DNA from: Desulfosporosinus nitroreducens
GTDB lineage: Bacteria > Bacillota > Desulfitobacteriia > Desulfitobacteriales > Desulfitobacteriaceae
NCBI RefSeq assembly: GCF_023897015.1
Contig: NZ_JAMHFY010000017.1
Coordinates: forward strand, 53,373 to 117,372
Length of the DNA: 64,000 nt
Reading direction: 5' to 3'
The notes beneath the pieces were generated by a model that made no database searches, was not told the DNA's origin, and saw only the letters and a program-made list of their open reading frames with translations. Position numbers and translations under genes: made by a program. This document shows, one piece after another, positions 56,144-64,000 of this stretch. Position 1 is the stretch's first letter. The number at the start of each line of letters is the position of its first letter.

Positions 56144-56296
56144 ATGATGAATAAAATGAAAGAAACTACTGTTAATTTAATTAGCTCTCTTGTTGCAGTG
56201 TTATGTTTAAGTAGCAGTGTTTTTGTATATGCAGGCCACGCAGTCCTGGTGCTGACGAAAGAATTAGATGTTTCTTCGCAGTGTTTGGAATTTTAA
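56144..56296 (+). pseudogene. 5' remnant of an exported-protein gene
   Basis: A 50-residue frame starts with a signal-peptide-like region (VNLISSLVAVLCLSSSVFVY A) and then only 20 residues before TAA. The last part matches the repeat at 55208. Probably the beginning of a lost secreted protein gene. Confidence 0.4.
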
Positions 56297-56423
56297 TACT
56301 GATGAGCAGATGATATATAATGAAATTGCTCATTCCTATTTATTTGAGGGATTAAGCATAGATTTGAAAATCTCTTTACTTAATTTATTGCACATTTTTG
56401 GTTCTTAGATAATTGAACCTTAT

Positions 56424-56561
56424 GTTAGTTTCAAGCAACTAAAAAACCTTGCAGCTTATGCAGTCGCAAGGTTTTTTAGTTACAAGAGAAAAAATTTAAC
56501 GGATTTTTTGCATATGATCAGATGAACTTTTTTATTATCCGGGCCGGGGGTGGTGACAATC
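56424..56561. repeat. Copy of PPOX gene 3' end with terminator (copy A)
   Basis: Matches 61071-61200 (3' end of the minus-strand PPOX gene and its hairpin) and, over its first 80 bp, 63921-64000 almost exactly. The 16 bp hairpin AACTAAAAAACCTTGC / GCAAGGTTTTTTAGTT is at 56437-56481. The match ends at GGTGACAAT (56560), where sequence of hairpin family 1 begins. Confidence 0.85.
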
Positions 56562-56565
56562 AGCT

Positions 56566-56623
56566 CTGTCGCCATGCCGGTCCCAAAATCGAATACGCAT
56601 TCGATTTTGGGACCGGCATTTTA
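56566..56623. repeat. Family 1 hairpin fused to the PPOX copy
   Basis: GCTCTGTCGCCATGCCGGTC as at 45502-45520, then perfect 21 bp arms 56574-56594 and 56599-56619 around ACGC, then ttttag. Confidence 0.8.
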
Positions 56624-56639
56624 GATAGGGGATGGGTTC

Positions 56640-56821
56640 CCCTTAGGGAGGAAAAAGTTTTCGGTTTAAGCCATACTGCGCCCTATAGGCATTTTAATAG
56701 TAACGATGATTTGATCCATGGCTATTGGAAGCCCACCATAAGTTCAACTAATACCGTGAGGAAGCAGTTAATAAATATCCAAAAGACAATAAAAGCCAGC
56801 TTAAAGGCGCCTTTTGCATAG
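56640..56821 (+). pseudogene. TetR-type regulator remnant
   Basis: The frame includes EEKVFGLSHTAPYRHFNSND DLI, the recognition helix of TetR regulators (GVSHxAPYRHF). Preceding and following parts of the protein are missing or scrambled. 56822-57455 holds two short frames without recognisable content and one hairpin. Confidence 0.6.
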
Positions 56822-57072
56822 TTTTTGAAATATTTGGTGATTGATGGAAGGTAAAGCGAGAAGTATCAGAACTAGGAGCTATGTTGGAATTCCAGCTTAT
56901 GAATTCTTAAGATTTTCTTATCTCGGTATCTGGAGTTTTACTGTGACATACATGTCCAAGCCCGGCACCGCCTGTATTGGTAGAACGGGATGTTCAAGCC
57001 GAAAAAATTCTCAAATGCTGTGAGTGAGAATGGCTGCCAAGGCCTAGTCAGGTTCAAATGTCAATCTTTTTT

Positions 57073-57113
57073 AGTCCAAATTGAAAGACGCCTTTCAATT
57101 TGGACTGGCATTT
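57073..57113 (+). terminator. Family 1 hairpin
   Basis: Arms AGTCCAAATTGAAAG (57073-57087) and CTTTCAATTTGGACT (57092-57106), loop ACGC, then GGCATTTTTTT. Confidence 0.75.
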
Positions 57114-57455
57114 TTTTAAAGGCCGGGGTGATCAGCGGAGAACGTGGGCAAGGGAGCATAGGTAGGGACCAGATGGACTTTTTAGAAGGCGTTCAGCCTT
57201 ACCGTAAGTTTTACGGTATCAATTGGGAATATTTTCGTGTCTCTCTGGGGTGGACATTTTATAAAAAAAATGGTATTTTTAATGTGAATTATCTTAATAT
57301 TTGGACTTAATGTCTCTCCAGCGAGGACATTTGGTTTTAAGAAAGAGAGGTGCATGAGCAAAGATTAGAAATAGTTTAGACATTATACGGAGATTTATTA
57401 TGGGAAAAATTAATTCGAATAAATTCTAAGAAATAAACAAAAGGGTGTGTCGAGA

Positions 57456-58502
57456 TTGGATAAAAAAGAAATGTTTGCCTTAGTCAAGAGCAAAGCTGAG
57501 AAAGGATTATGGATGGAAAAGGTCCCCGTACCGGAAATTGGACATAACGATGTTTTAGTAAAAATAAATAAAACATCCATTTGCGGTACAGATGTCCACA
57601 TATATAATTGGGATACCTGGTCCCAAAAGACGATACCTATACCATTAATTATTGGACATGAATTTGTAGGGGAGATTGCAGAAATTGGGAATAATGTCAG
57701 GGGCCTTAAGATTGGGGAGCGGGTATCCGGTGAAGGTCATTTAGTTTGCGGAGTTTGCCGTAATTGTCTGGCAGGCAAAAGGCATTTGTGTAAAGACACA
57801 AAAGGTGTGGGAGTTAACCGCAATGGTGCTTTCGCGGAATATTTAGCAATACCTGCCACAAATGTTTGGCGATGCAGTCCAGATATTGAGGATGATATAC
57901 TTTCATGTTTTGACCCCCTGGGAAATGCAGTGCATACGGCCCTATCATTTGATTTAATCGGGGAAGATGTTTTGATCACGGGCGCAGGTCCCATAGGTAT
58001 TATGGCTGCAGCTATTTGTAAGCATGTTGGTGCCCGGCACGTTGTCGTGACTGATATTAATGAATTTCGGTTACAATTAGCAAAAAAAATGGGTGCTACT
58101 ATGGTGGTAAATACCAAAGAACAAAAATTATCAGAAGTTATACAGCAATTAGGGATGAAAGAAGGGTTTGATGTTGGGTTAGAGATGTCCGGAAATCCTC
58201 AGGCTTTTTCGGAAATGGTAAATAATATGTATCATGGAGGAAAAATTGCAATGCTGGGTATTCAACAACCAAACACAATTATAGATTGGGATAAAGTTGT
58301 TTTTGGCTGTTTAACTATTAAAGGAATTTATGGGCGCGAAATGTTTGAGACCTGGTATAAAATGACAACCATGTTGCAAAGCGGTTTGGATATTTCCGGT
58401 GTTATAACCCATAGATTTGATATTCGAGATTATGAAAAAGGATTTGAAGCAATGAACTCTGGAATGTCGGGTAAGATTGTTTTGGATTGGTCTAAAATCT
58501 AA
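57456..58502 (+). CDS. tdh: L-threonine 3-dehydrogenase
   Basis: TTG 57456 is preferred: AAAGGG lies at suitable spacing, whereas GTG 57447 is too close to it. The 348-residue enzyme oxidises threonine to 2-amino-3-ketobutyrate with NAD. Catalytic zinc region [13 protein letters not shown] and GHEFVGEI; structural zinc [15 protein letters not shown]; Rossmann [10 protein letters not shown]. It starts the threonine breakdown operon tdh-kbl-sstT. Confidence 0.95.
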   Translation: MDKKEMFALVKSKAEKGLWMEKVPVPEIGHNDVLVKINKTSICGTDVHIYNWDTWSQKTIPIPLIIGHEFVGEIAEIGNNVRGLKIGERVSGEGHLVCGVCRNCLAGKRHLCKDTKGVGVNRNGAFAEYLAIPATNVWRCSPDIEDDILSCFDPLGNAVHTALSFDLIGEDVLITGAGPIGIMAAAICKHVGARHVVVTDINEFRLQLAKKMGATMVVNTKEQKLSEVIQQLGMKEGFDVGLEMSGNPQAFSEMVNNMYHGGKIAMLGIQQPNTIIDWDKVVFGCLTIKGIYGREMFETWYKMTTMLQSGLDISGVITHRFDIRDYEKGFEAMNSGMSGKIVLDWSKI

Positions 58503-58519
58503 GTTGCTGGAGGAAAATC

Positions 58520-59701
58520 ATGAAAACAGCTATTAAGTATATAAAGCAAGAAATTGAAAATATAAAAGAAACAGGTACCTACAAGGAAGAAAGGATCATT
58601 ACCACACCACAAAGCAGCAGAATAGATACTCAAGACGAAAAACAAGTACTTAATATGTGTGCTAATAATTATTTGGGATTATCTAACAATCCAGACTTAA
58701 TCGCTGCGGCAAAAGAGGGATTAGATAAGTGGGGTTTTGGTCTTTCTTCCGTTCGTTTTATCTGCGGGACTCAAGAAGCACATAAAACATTAGAGAGAGC
58801 GGTTAGCGATTTCTTGGGGATGGAGGACACCATTTTATATTCCTCTTGTTTTGATGCAAACGGTGGCTTATTTGAAACTTTATTAGGAGAAGACGATGCT
58901 GTTATCAGCGATGAACTAAACCATGCCAGCATTATCGATGGAGTTCGTTTATCCAAAGCAAAGCGTTTGAGATACAAGAATAATGACATGGCAGATTTGA
59001 GGGCCAAGCTAAACGAGGCGGGTAATGCCAAGATTAAACTGATAGCTACAGATGGTGTCTTCTCTATGGATGGATATATTGCTAATTTATCCGGTATTTG
59101 TGATTTAGCTGAGGAATATGATGCGTTGGTTATGGTTGATGATAGTCATGCTGTTGGATTTATGGGAGAAAAGGGAAGGGGGTCACACGAGTATTGCGGA
59201 GTGATGGGCCGTGTGGATATTATTACTGGCACCTTAGGTAAAGCTTTGGGGGGTGCGTCCGGAGGATATACCAGTGGTAAAAAGGAAATAATCCAACTTC
59301 TTCGGCAGAGAAGCAGACCTTATCTTTTTTCAAATACTTTGGCACCTTCCATTGTAGCCGCAGCCATTAAGACACTGGATATGTTAAACGGTTCTACTGT
59401 ATATCGGGATAAAGTACATGAAAATGCACATTATTTTAGAGAACAAATTGCCAAGATTGGTTTAGATGTGCAGCCAGGGACTCACCCTATTGTTCCTGTT
59501 ATGCTGTATGATGCTAAAAAGGCGACAGAATTTGCTAGACGAATGCTGGAAAAGGGAGTTTATGTAATAGCTTTTTCTTATCCCGTCGTGCCTCAGGGAA
59601 AGGCAAGAATCAGAATCCAGGTTTCGGCTGGCCATAGCAAAGAAGATTTGGACTTCGCGGTTACTTGTTTCAAGCAAGTCAAAGAAGAGATGGAACTCTA
59701 A
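58520..59701 (+). CDS. kbl: Glycine C-acetyltransferase (2-amino-3-ketobutyrate CoA ligase)
   Basis: The 393-residue PLP enzyme splits 2-amino-3-ketobutyrate with CoA into glycine and acetyl-CoA. Motifs: [37 protein letters not shown] and the PLP-lysine region [14 protein letters not shown]. It begins 17 bp after tdh with a TGGAGG site. Confidence 0.95.
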   Translation: MKTAIKYIKQEIENIKETGTYKEERIITTPQSSRIDTQDEKQVLNMCANNYLGLSNNPDLIAAAKEGLDKWGFGLSSVRFICGTQEAHKTLERAVSDFLGMEDTILYSSCFDANGGLFETLLGEDDAVISDELNHASIIDGVRLSKAKRLRYKNNDMADLRAKLNEAGNAKIKLIATDGVFSMDGYIANLSGICDLAEEYDALVMVDDSHAVGFMGEKGRGSHEYCGVMGRVDIITGTLGKALGGASGGYTSGKKEIIQLLRQRSRPYLFSNTLAPSIVAAAIKTLDMLNGSTVYRDKVHENAHYFREQIAKIGLDVQPGTHPIVPVMLYDAKKATEFARRMLEKGVYVIAFSYPVVPQGKARIRIQVSAGHSKEDLDFAVTCFKQVKEEMEL

Positions 59702-59731
59702 TCATGAATTAATTAGGGAGGAAAAGTGATT

Positions 59732-60982
59732 ATGAAAAGTCTGATGAACAACTGGAATAAACTGAGCCTGGTAAAACAAATACTTATAGGATTGATTATC
59801 GGTATTATATTGGCAGTAGCGATTCCAGACACAGCAAAACCCATCGCAATTTTTGGTACTTTATTTGTAGGTGCTTTGAAAGCGATTGCACCTATATTGG
59901 TCTTCTTCTTGGTCATGTCGGCAATCTCTCAACACAAGAGTGGTCATCAAACCAATATGAAATCCATTATCGTCCTTTATCTTTTAGGAACATTCTTAGC
60001 TGGACTTGTAGCGGTTGTTGCAAGCTTCATATTCCCAATAACCTTAACATTTGCAGCGGGCGCTAATAATGTGACGCCCCCGGGAGGTGTCGTAGAGGTT
60101 CTCAAAGCATTACTGCTGAATGTTGTTGATAACCCTGTAAAAGCACTTTATAATGCCAACTATATCGGTATATTGTCTTGGGCAATACTTCTTGGCTTTG
60201 CTTTAAAAAATGCTCCTGAATCTACAAAAATGATGATTTCAAATTTTTCAGATGCAGTGACAAAAATGGTTAGATGGGTCATAAAATTAGCCCCATTGGG
60301 TATCATGGGTCTCGTATTTGATGCTATTGCTACAAATGGAATTGAGGCATTATTTAGTTACGTGCAATTACTTGTACTTCTGCTTGGTTGTATGTTTTTT
60401 ATAGCTCTTGTTGTCAATCCAATCATTGTGTACGTGAATATTCGTAAAAACCCATACCCACTTGTGTTAAAGTGTTTAAGGGAAAGTGGTATTACAGCGT
60501 TCTTTACACGTAGCTCAGCTGCAAACATCCCTGTAAATATGACCTTGTGTGAAAATCTAGGTTTAGATAAGGATACGTATTCGGTATCCATTCCCTTAGG
60601 CGCTACAGTCAATATGGCAGGTGCTGCTGTTACCATTAGTGTTATGACCCTTGCGGCGGTTCACACTCTTGGCATTCAAGTGGATATGGCTACGGCCTTA
60701 ATTCTTAGTGTGCTAGCGGCTGTAAGCGCTTGCGGTGCTTCAGGCGTAGCTGGCGGATCGCTATTACTAATTCCTCTAGCATGTAGCTTATTTGGAATCC
60801 CAAATGAGATTGCTATGCAGGTAGTTGGTGTAGGCTTTATCGTAGGTGTTTTACAAGATTCTTGCGAAACGGCTCTTAACTCATCCACTGACGTACTTTT
60901 CACTGCAACAGCTGAATTCGCTAAGATGCGTAAAGACGGAAAAGAAATCATTATTAAATCAACTTTCGCAGAGCAAAAATGA
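59732..60982 (+). CDS. sstT: SstT-type serine/threonine:Na+ symporter
   Basis: ATG 59732 with GGAGG upstream. The 416-residue dicarboxylate/amino acid:cation symporter has the SstT pattern ([40 protein letters not shown] and [15 protein letters not shown] [14 protein letters not shown]). It brings in threonine for the two enzymes upstream. Confidence 0.92.
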   Translation: MKSLMNNWNKLSLVKQILIGLIIGIILAVAIPDTAKPIAIFGTLFVGALKAIAPILVFFLVMSAISQHKSGHQTNMKSIIVLYLLGTFLAGLVAVVASFIFPITLTFAAGANNVTPPGGVVEVLKALLLNVVDNPVKALYNANYIGILSWAILLGFALKNAPESTKMMISNFSDAVTKMVRWVIKLAPLGIMGLVFDAIATNGIEALFSYVQLLVLLLGCMFFIALVVNPIIVYVNIRKNPYPLVLKCLRESGITAFFTRSSAANIPVNMTLCENLGLDKDTYSVSIPLGATVNMAGAAVTISVMTLAAVHTLGIQVDMATALILSVLAAVSACGASGVAGGSLLLIPLACSLFGIPNEIAMQVVGVGFIVGVLQDSCETALNSSTDVLFTATAEFAKMRKDGKEIIIKSTFAEQK

Positions 60983-61074
60983 GTTTGTCCAGAACCCACT
61001 ACAGATAGAAAAGAGGTGTCTTCTATATAAAAGATAGCTCAAAAAGCGATTTGGGTTAGCTGTTCCTATGTCAG

Positions 61075-61135
61075 TTTCAAGCAACAAAAATCCTTGCAGC
61101 TTATGCAGTTGCAAGGATTTTTAGTTACAGGACAA
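61075..61135. terminator. Bidirectional hairpin between sstT and PPOX (copy B)
   Basis: AAAAATCCTTGC and GCAAGGATTTTT pair around AGCTTATGCAGTT. T-runs occur on both sides, so it can end sstT on the plus strand and the PPOX gene on the minus strand. Source-type copy of the repeats at 56424 and 63921. Confidence 0.8.
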
Positions 61136-61159
61136 AACTAAGCGGTTTTTTGCATAGGA

Positions 61160-61546
61160 TCAGATAACTTTTTTGTTATCCGGGCCGGGGGTGGTGACAA
61201 TAACCTTTTCCGGGGTGATAATAAGGGCACCCTTGGCAGTCATAGCACCTTTGAACATGTCCGAGACAAGCTTTTTGAAAGTCTCCACAACAGGTCCTTC
61301 CGTCACGTACTCGGCCTTGCCTTTGACCTGATATCCTTCCATGGTCCCTCCATTGCAGGCAGAAACGGCTATCTTACCGTTCTCTTTAATGTTGGCAAGG
61401 GTTGTTTCCAAAAACACATCACCTACCACTAGTTTGCCGTCATCGGTAACATCCTTGAAAGCTACGGGTACGGCATTCGGCTCATCCGAATATGTACTTA
61501 AATACCACATCTGCTCTTTGAGAAGCTTCACTACATTTGCATTCAT
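61160..61546 (-). CDS. Pyridoxamine 5'-phosphate oxidase-like flavin protein
   Basis: The 128-residue protein matches the small PPOX-type split-barrel family: MWYLSTYSDEPNAVPVAFKD, LVVGDVFLETTLANIKENGK IAVSACNG and GYQVKGKAEYVTEGP. These bind FMN or F420. ATG 61546 follows AGGAGGGT. Divergent from hxlR, with a shared operator between. Confidence 0.9.
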   Translation of the reverse strand: MNANVVKLLKEQMWYLSTYSDEPNAVPVAFKDVTDDGKLVVGDVFLETTLANIKENGKIAVSACNGGTMEGYQVKGKAEYVTEGPVVETFKKLVSDMFKGAMTAKGALIITPEKVIVTTPGPDNKKVI

Positions 61547-61630
61547 TTGAAGAACCCTCCTATTTGATTTGCTCTTTTTTATACTTTACTTAAGTATAGT
61601 CAAGCTGCAGCGTGATTTGAAGATACCCGC

Positions 61631-61655
61631 AAATTTATGAGTTACTCATAAATTT
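61631..61655. promoter_or_regulatory. 25 bp perfect palindrome between PPOX and hxlR
   Basis: AAATTTATGAGT, T, ACTCATAAATTT: twelve perfect pairs around one central base. It lies between two divergent genes, the expected site for the HxlR protein to control both. Confidence 0.85.
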
Positions 61656-61716
61656 CATAGTTACTGGTATTTTCAAAGTATGCCTTTTATAATGACGGTA
61701 CAGGAGGGGGTTCGGA

Positions 61717-62109
61717 ATGTATAAACCCAAGTTAGAAAAAGATATTCGCTGCCCACTAGAATATGGCCTGGATATTTTCGGCGGAAAATGGAAATCCCGG
61801 ATTATCTGTGTTCTGGCGAAGAAAGAGGTTCTGCGCTACAGCTCTCTGCGCAAGGAAATGACCAATATCACGGACGCGGTTTTAGCAACGACTTTGAAAG
61901 AGTTAATTGCCGATGGAATCGTGCAAAGACGGCAATTTGATGAAATTCCGCCGAGAGTGGAATATTGCCTGACGGATAAGGGAAGATCCGTTGTACCCAT
62001 CCTGCAAAGCATCTGCAGATGGTCGGGGGCATACCACAGGGAGAACAGCGAGTATATCCTTTCCCAGTGTCAAAAATGTGATTACCAATGCGAAAACTCA
62101 AGTGATTGA
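61717..62109 (+). CDS. HxlR-family regulator
   Basis: ATG 61717 follows AGGAGGGGG. The 130-residue protein has the HxlR winged helix (CPLEYGLDIFGGKWKSRIIC VL; RYSSLRKEMTNITDAVLATT LKELIADGIVQRRQF; PPRVEYCLTDKGR). C-terminal CQKCDYQC could bind metal or sense redox state. Likely controls the divergent PPOX gene. Confidence 0.92.
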   Translation: MYKPKLEKDIRCPLEYGLDIFGGKWKSRIICVLAKKEVLRYSSLRKEMTNITDAVLATTLKELIADGIVQRRQFDEIPPRVEYCLTDKGRSVVPILQSICRWSGAYHRENSEYILSQCQKCDYQCENSSD

Positions 62110-62180
62110 AGTGGACTACGCGCAGAGGCAGAGTTAACATCCTCTTCCGAATATTCTTTGCGACACCATCACGAACTAAA

Positions 62181-62227
62181 GCTTATCCTAAATTGGCCCG
62201 CGCGGGCCAATTTAGGATAAGCCTTTT
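62181..62227 (+). terminator. 42 bp perfect palindrome, terminator of hxlR
   Basis: Arms 62181-62201 and 62202-62222 pair at all 21 positions (centre GCCCGCGCGGGC), then cttttt. 62228-62532 holds no gene I can support. Confidence 0.85.
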
Positions 62228-62532
62228 TATGAGGTTAATCACCTCCTCGCATAGAAGTTCTTTACATTCAGTTTAGCATAGCCGATCGCCGGATCCAAGC
62301 GAGAGAAATCAATACGTAAAGGAGCTTTACCAAATCGCCACGCACTGCGTGACAAATTGAGGTGAAACACCTAAGATTCGGATGTGAAAGTTACAAGAGA
62401 ACGCTTGTTCCAGAGGCTTATATCAGATATAATATGGGCTGTGAAAGTTGAAGCAGCTTATTGAAATAGAAATGTTATAAGTTCTTACTTCTATAAGTAG
62501 TGAGGACTACACAGGTACGGGGGTGATGTGAG

Positions 62533-63765
62533 ATGTCAAAGAAACCTGATAAGAAAACAGAAGCGGCTCTAATAAGAGCATTGGAAAATGCAAAGGCCTT
62601 TAGCCAACAACTGCAGGAAAACAGAGAGAAGCGGCTTTGGAAGAAGGTTGATGTTCCATGTAGCCTTTATGAGACCATTAACGGATTAACAAAAGTTGAA
62701 ATGGATACAATCCGTAAAAACTATGATTTCAGAAATTTAAGCTCTCTCAGAAAGGCAGAGTTGGCATCGGAACTGGCAAAATTAATTCCTTTGAAGTTTA
62801 AGAAGGTCATCTATACATTAGATCAAAGCAGGTACGACTTTATTAAATTAATCATTAAGAATTCGGGAGTTATACCCGATATGGGTATTACTGTTTCGAA
62901 TGCGGAAGCATTCATGGGATTTAGTATTATTTTCCCCGGATTATATGACGATCAAAAGGTATTATTTATGCCAAATGAACTGGTAAGCATTTTCTCTCAG
63001 ATAGATAGCAGTGAGTTGCAAAACATTGTTCAACGCAATACCGAGTGGATACGCTTAACCCACGGATTGCTTCATTACTATGGTGTCATGGACGCATGGC
63101 CCGTTAAAGCGAAGATAAGCGAGCTTACAGGGCAGGAAGTTGACATTCTGGAATTTATGAATGTAATGTCCTTTGCCTGTGATTTCTATGGACAGGTTAG
63201 TTACACGTCATATGGATATCAGGATGACAGAGTTTTCGATGCAAAGAAAATTGTTGAAGAACACAGAATGAGACCGGGCGTTGATTATTATCCATTTACA
63301 AAAAAGCAGCTGTTAAAAGCCGGTGATCCGGATCATGTTGACAGAACACTGGAGATGAACAGCTTTATCAGTTTCCTTTTAAAGCATTACAGGCTGTCTG
63401 ATCAGGAAACCAACGAAATTGCATTGCAGATAACCAATATGATCAATGCGGATTCCAAACCGACGCTGATTATTCAATACCTGCAGAGCCGGATAGAGTT
63501 TCCGTCGTTTGAATTTGTGCAGCAGTTAACAGCAAGAATAATGGAATTATATAACAATACTCGCCAGTGGGTGTTAAAGGGACATACTCCCAACGAGTTG
63601 TTCCAGGAAGAAAGAAAATACTTGAAGCCTTTGCCGGCTGAACCTTTTAAGATAAGTCAGCAAAATTCAAAAGTAATTGATCTGCAAACCCGCACCAAGG
63701 TCGGCCGAAATGATCCCTGCCCTTGCGGCAGCGGCAAGAAATATAAGAAGTGTTGCGAAAAATGA
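62533..63765 (+). CDS. SEC-C motif protein
   Basis: ATG 62533 follows ACGGGGGTGATG. The 410-residue soluble protein ends with a SEC-C zinc motif (VGRNDPCPCGSGKKYKKCCE K) like that of SecA. The main part is helical (LENAKAFSQQLQENREKRLW; YDFRNLSSLRKAELASELAK LIP), with no known catalytic motif. Such proteins are often phage- or defence-linked but may be housekeeping; function unknown. Confidence 0.8.
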   Translation: MSKKPDKKTEAALIRALENAKAFSQQLQENREKRLWKKVDVPCSLYETINGLTKVEMDTIRKNYDFRNLSSLRKAELASELAKLIPLKFKKVIYTLDQSRYDFIKLIIKNSGVIPDMGITVSNAEAFMGFSIIFPGLYDDQKVLFMPNELVSIFSQIDSSELQNIVQRNTEWIRLTHGLLHYYGVMDAWPVKAKISELTGQEVDILEFMNVMSFACDFYGQVSYTSYGYQDDRVFDAKKIVEEHRMRPGVDYYPFTKKQLLKAGDPDHVDRTLEMNSFISFLLKHYRLSDQETNEIALQITNMINADSKPTLIIQYLQSRIEFPSFEFVQQLTARIMELYNNTRQWVLKGHTPNELFQEERKYLKPLPAEPFKISQQNSKVIDLQTRTKVGRNDPCPCGSGKKYKKCCEK

Positions 63766-63920
63766 AGACAATAAATGGAATATACACCGACAAGAGCATT
63801 ATGGGAATTGTTATTCCTGTCTAAATTCAAATTGTTATCCCGATATACAGATATGAAAGCCTTACATAAAATCATTGGGGTTTGCAACAAAGATAAATGT
63901 AGCAAACAGTAGCAGTTAGT

Positions 63921-64000
63921 TTTAAGCAACTAAAAAACCTTGCAGCTTATGCAGTCGCAAGGTTTTTTAGTTACAAGAGAAAAAATTTAACGGATTTTTT
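63921..64000. repeat. Third copy of the PPOX-type 3' terminator block (copy C, cut by window end)
   Basis: Nearly identical to 56427-56508. Hairpin arms 63928-63943 and 63957-63972. Whether a PPOX gene or gene tail follows cannot be seen. Confidence 0.85.

Noticed and set aside
56990..57310. 106-codon frame after the TetR remnant
   Set aside because: It runs through a perfect hairpin and has low protein-like character; no homologue recognised.
57300..57455. T-box or threonine riboswitch before tdh
   Set aside because: No T-box sequence (GGTGG-type) and no antiterminator pairing could be found.
37561..64000. CRISPR array from the recurring hairpins
   Set aside because: Repeats are not regularly spaced, have no constant repeat/spacer pattern, and no cas genes occur.

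Overview
The window reads as chromosome of an anaerobic, probably endospore-forming, low-to-moderate-GC Firmicute; the gene content (stacked BlaI/BlaR1 pairs, PadR with DUF1700/permease-prefix genes, ECF sigma/anti-sigma pairs, DUF318 permease with CcdA and thioredoxins, small Gly/Tyr-rich YjcZ-like proteins, a PerR-type box) is what I would expect of the Desulfosporosinus/Desulfitobacterium group. That assignment is inference from gene style, not from a marker gene: no rRNA or tRNA gene was seen.

Layout. 0-27 kb is an envelope-signalling region: three BlaI repressor / BlaR1 (M56) sensor-protease pairs (5.1, 15.3 and 22.8 kb), each with two copies of a TTAC-NN-ATGTAA-type operator, but no beta-lactamase; two PadR repressors with membrane partners; an ECF sigma/DUF4367 anti-sigma pair; a lipid-anchored M28 peptidase homologue; PhzF; and an EcsAB-type ABC transporter. 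This stretch is also a graveyard: split FtsW-like, DUF4179, DUF5050, sigma, exported-protein and DUF3102 genes, plus pieces of further blaR1 copies. 28-33 kb carries a compact ArsR-controlled operon (permease, ferredoxin, membrane thioredoxin, CcdA, small thioredoxin, then CxC proteins) under a promoter buried in a 26+26 bp perfect inverted repeat. 33-37 kb has three tiny YjcZ-like genes and katG with an upstream PerR-like box. 38-43 kb has a split ThrE exporter, a second ECF sigma/DUF4179 pair, MerR and TrmO genes. 43-57 kb is mosaic: a YtrA-type GntR/ABC operon, EamA, LysR-AzlCD, Uma2 genes, and many truncated genes separated by long hairpins. 57-64 kb is orderly: a threonine catabolism operon (tdh-kbl-sstT), a divergent HxlR/PPOX pair around a 25 bp palindrome, and a SEC-C protein.

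The strongest cross-cutting signals are (i) the ArsR/permease/thiol-relay operon, (ii) the amplified BlaR1 sensors with different outer domains, and (iii) repeated copying of gene 3' ends together with their terminator hairpins, with hairpin families whose arms differ but stay paired. Frameshifts and stops are read from one sequence; some could be sequencing errors. All family names are from recognition of motifs, not database searches.
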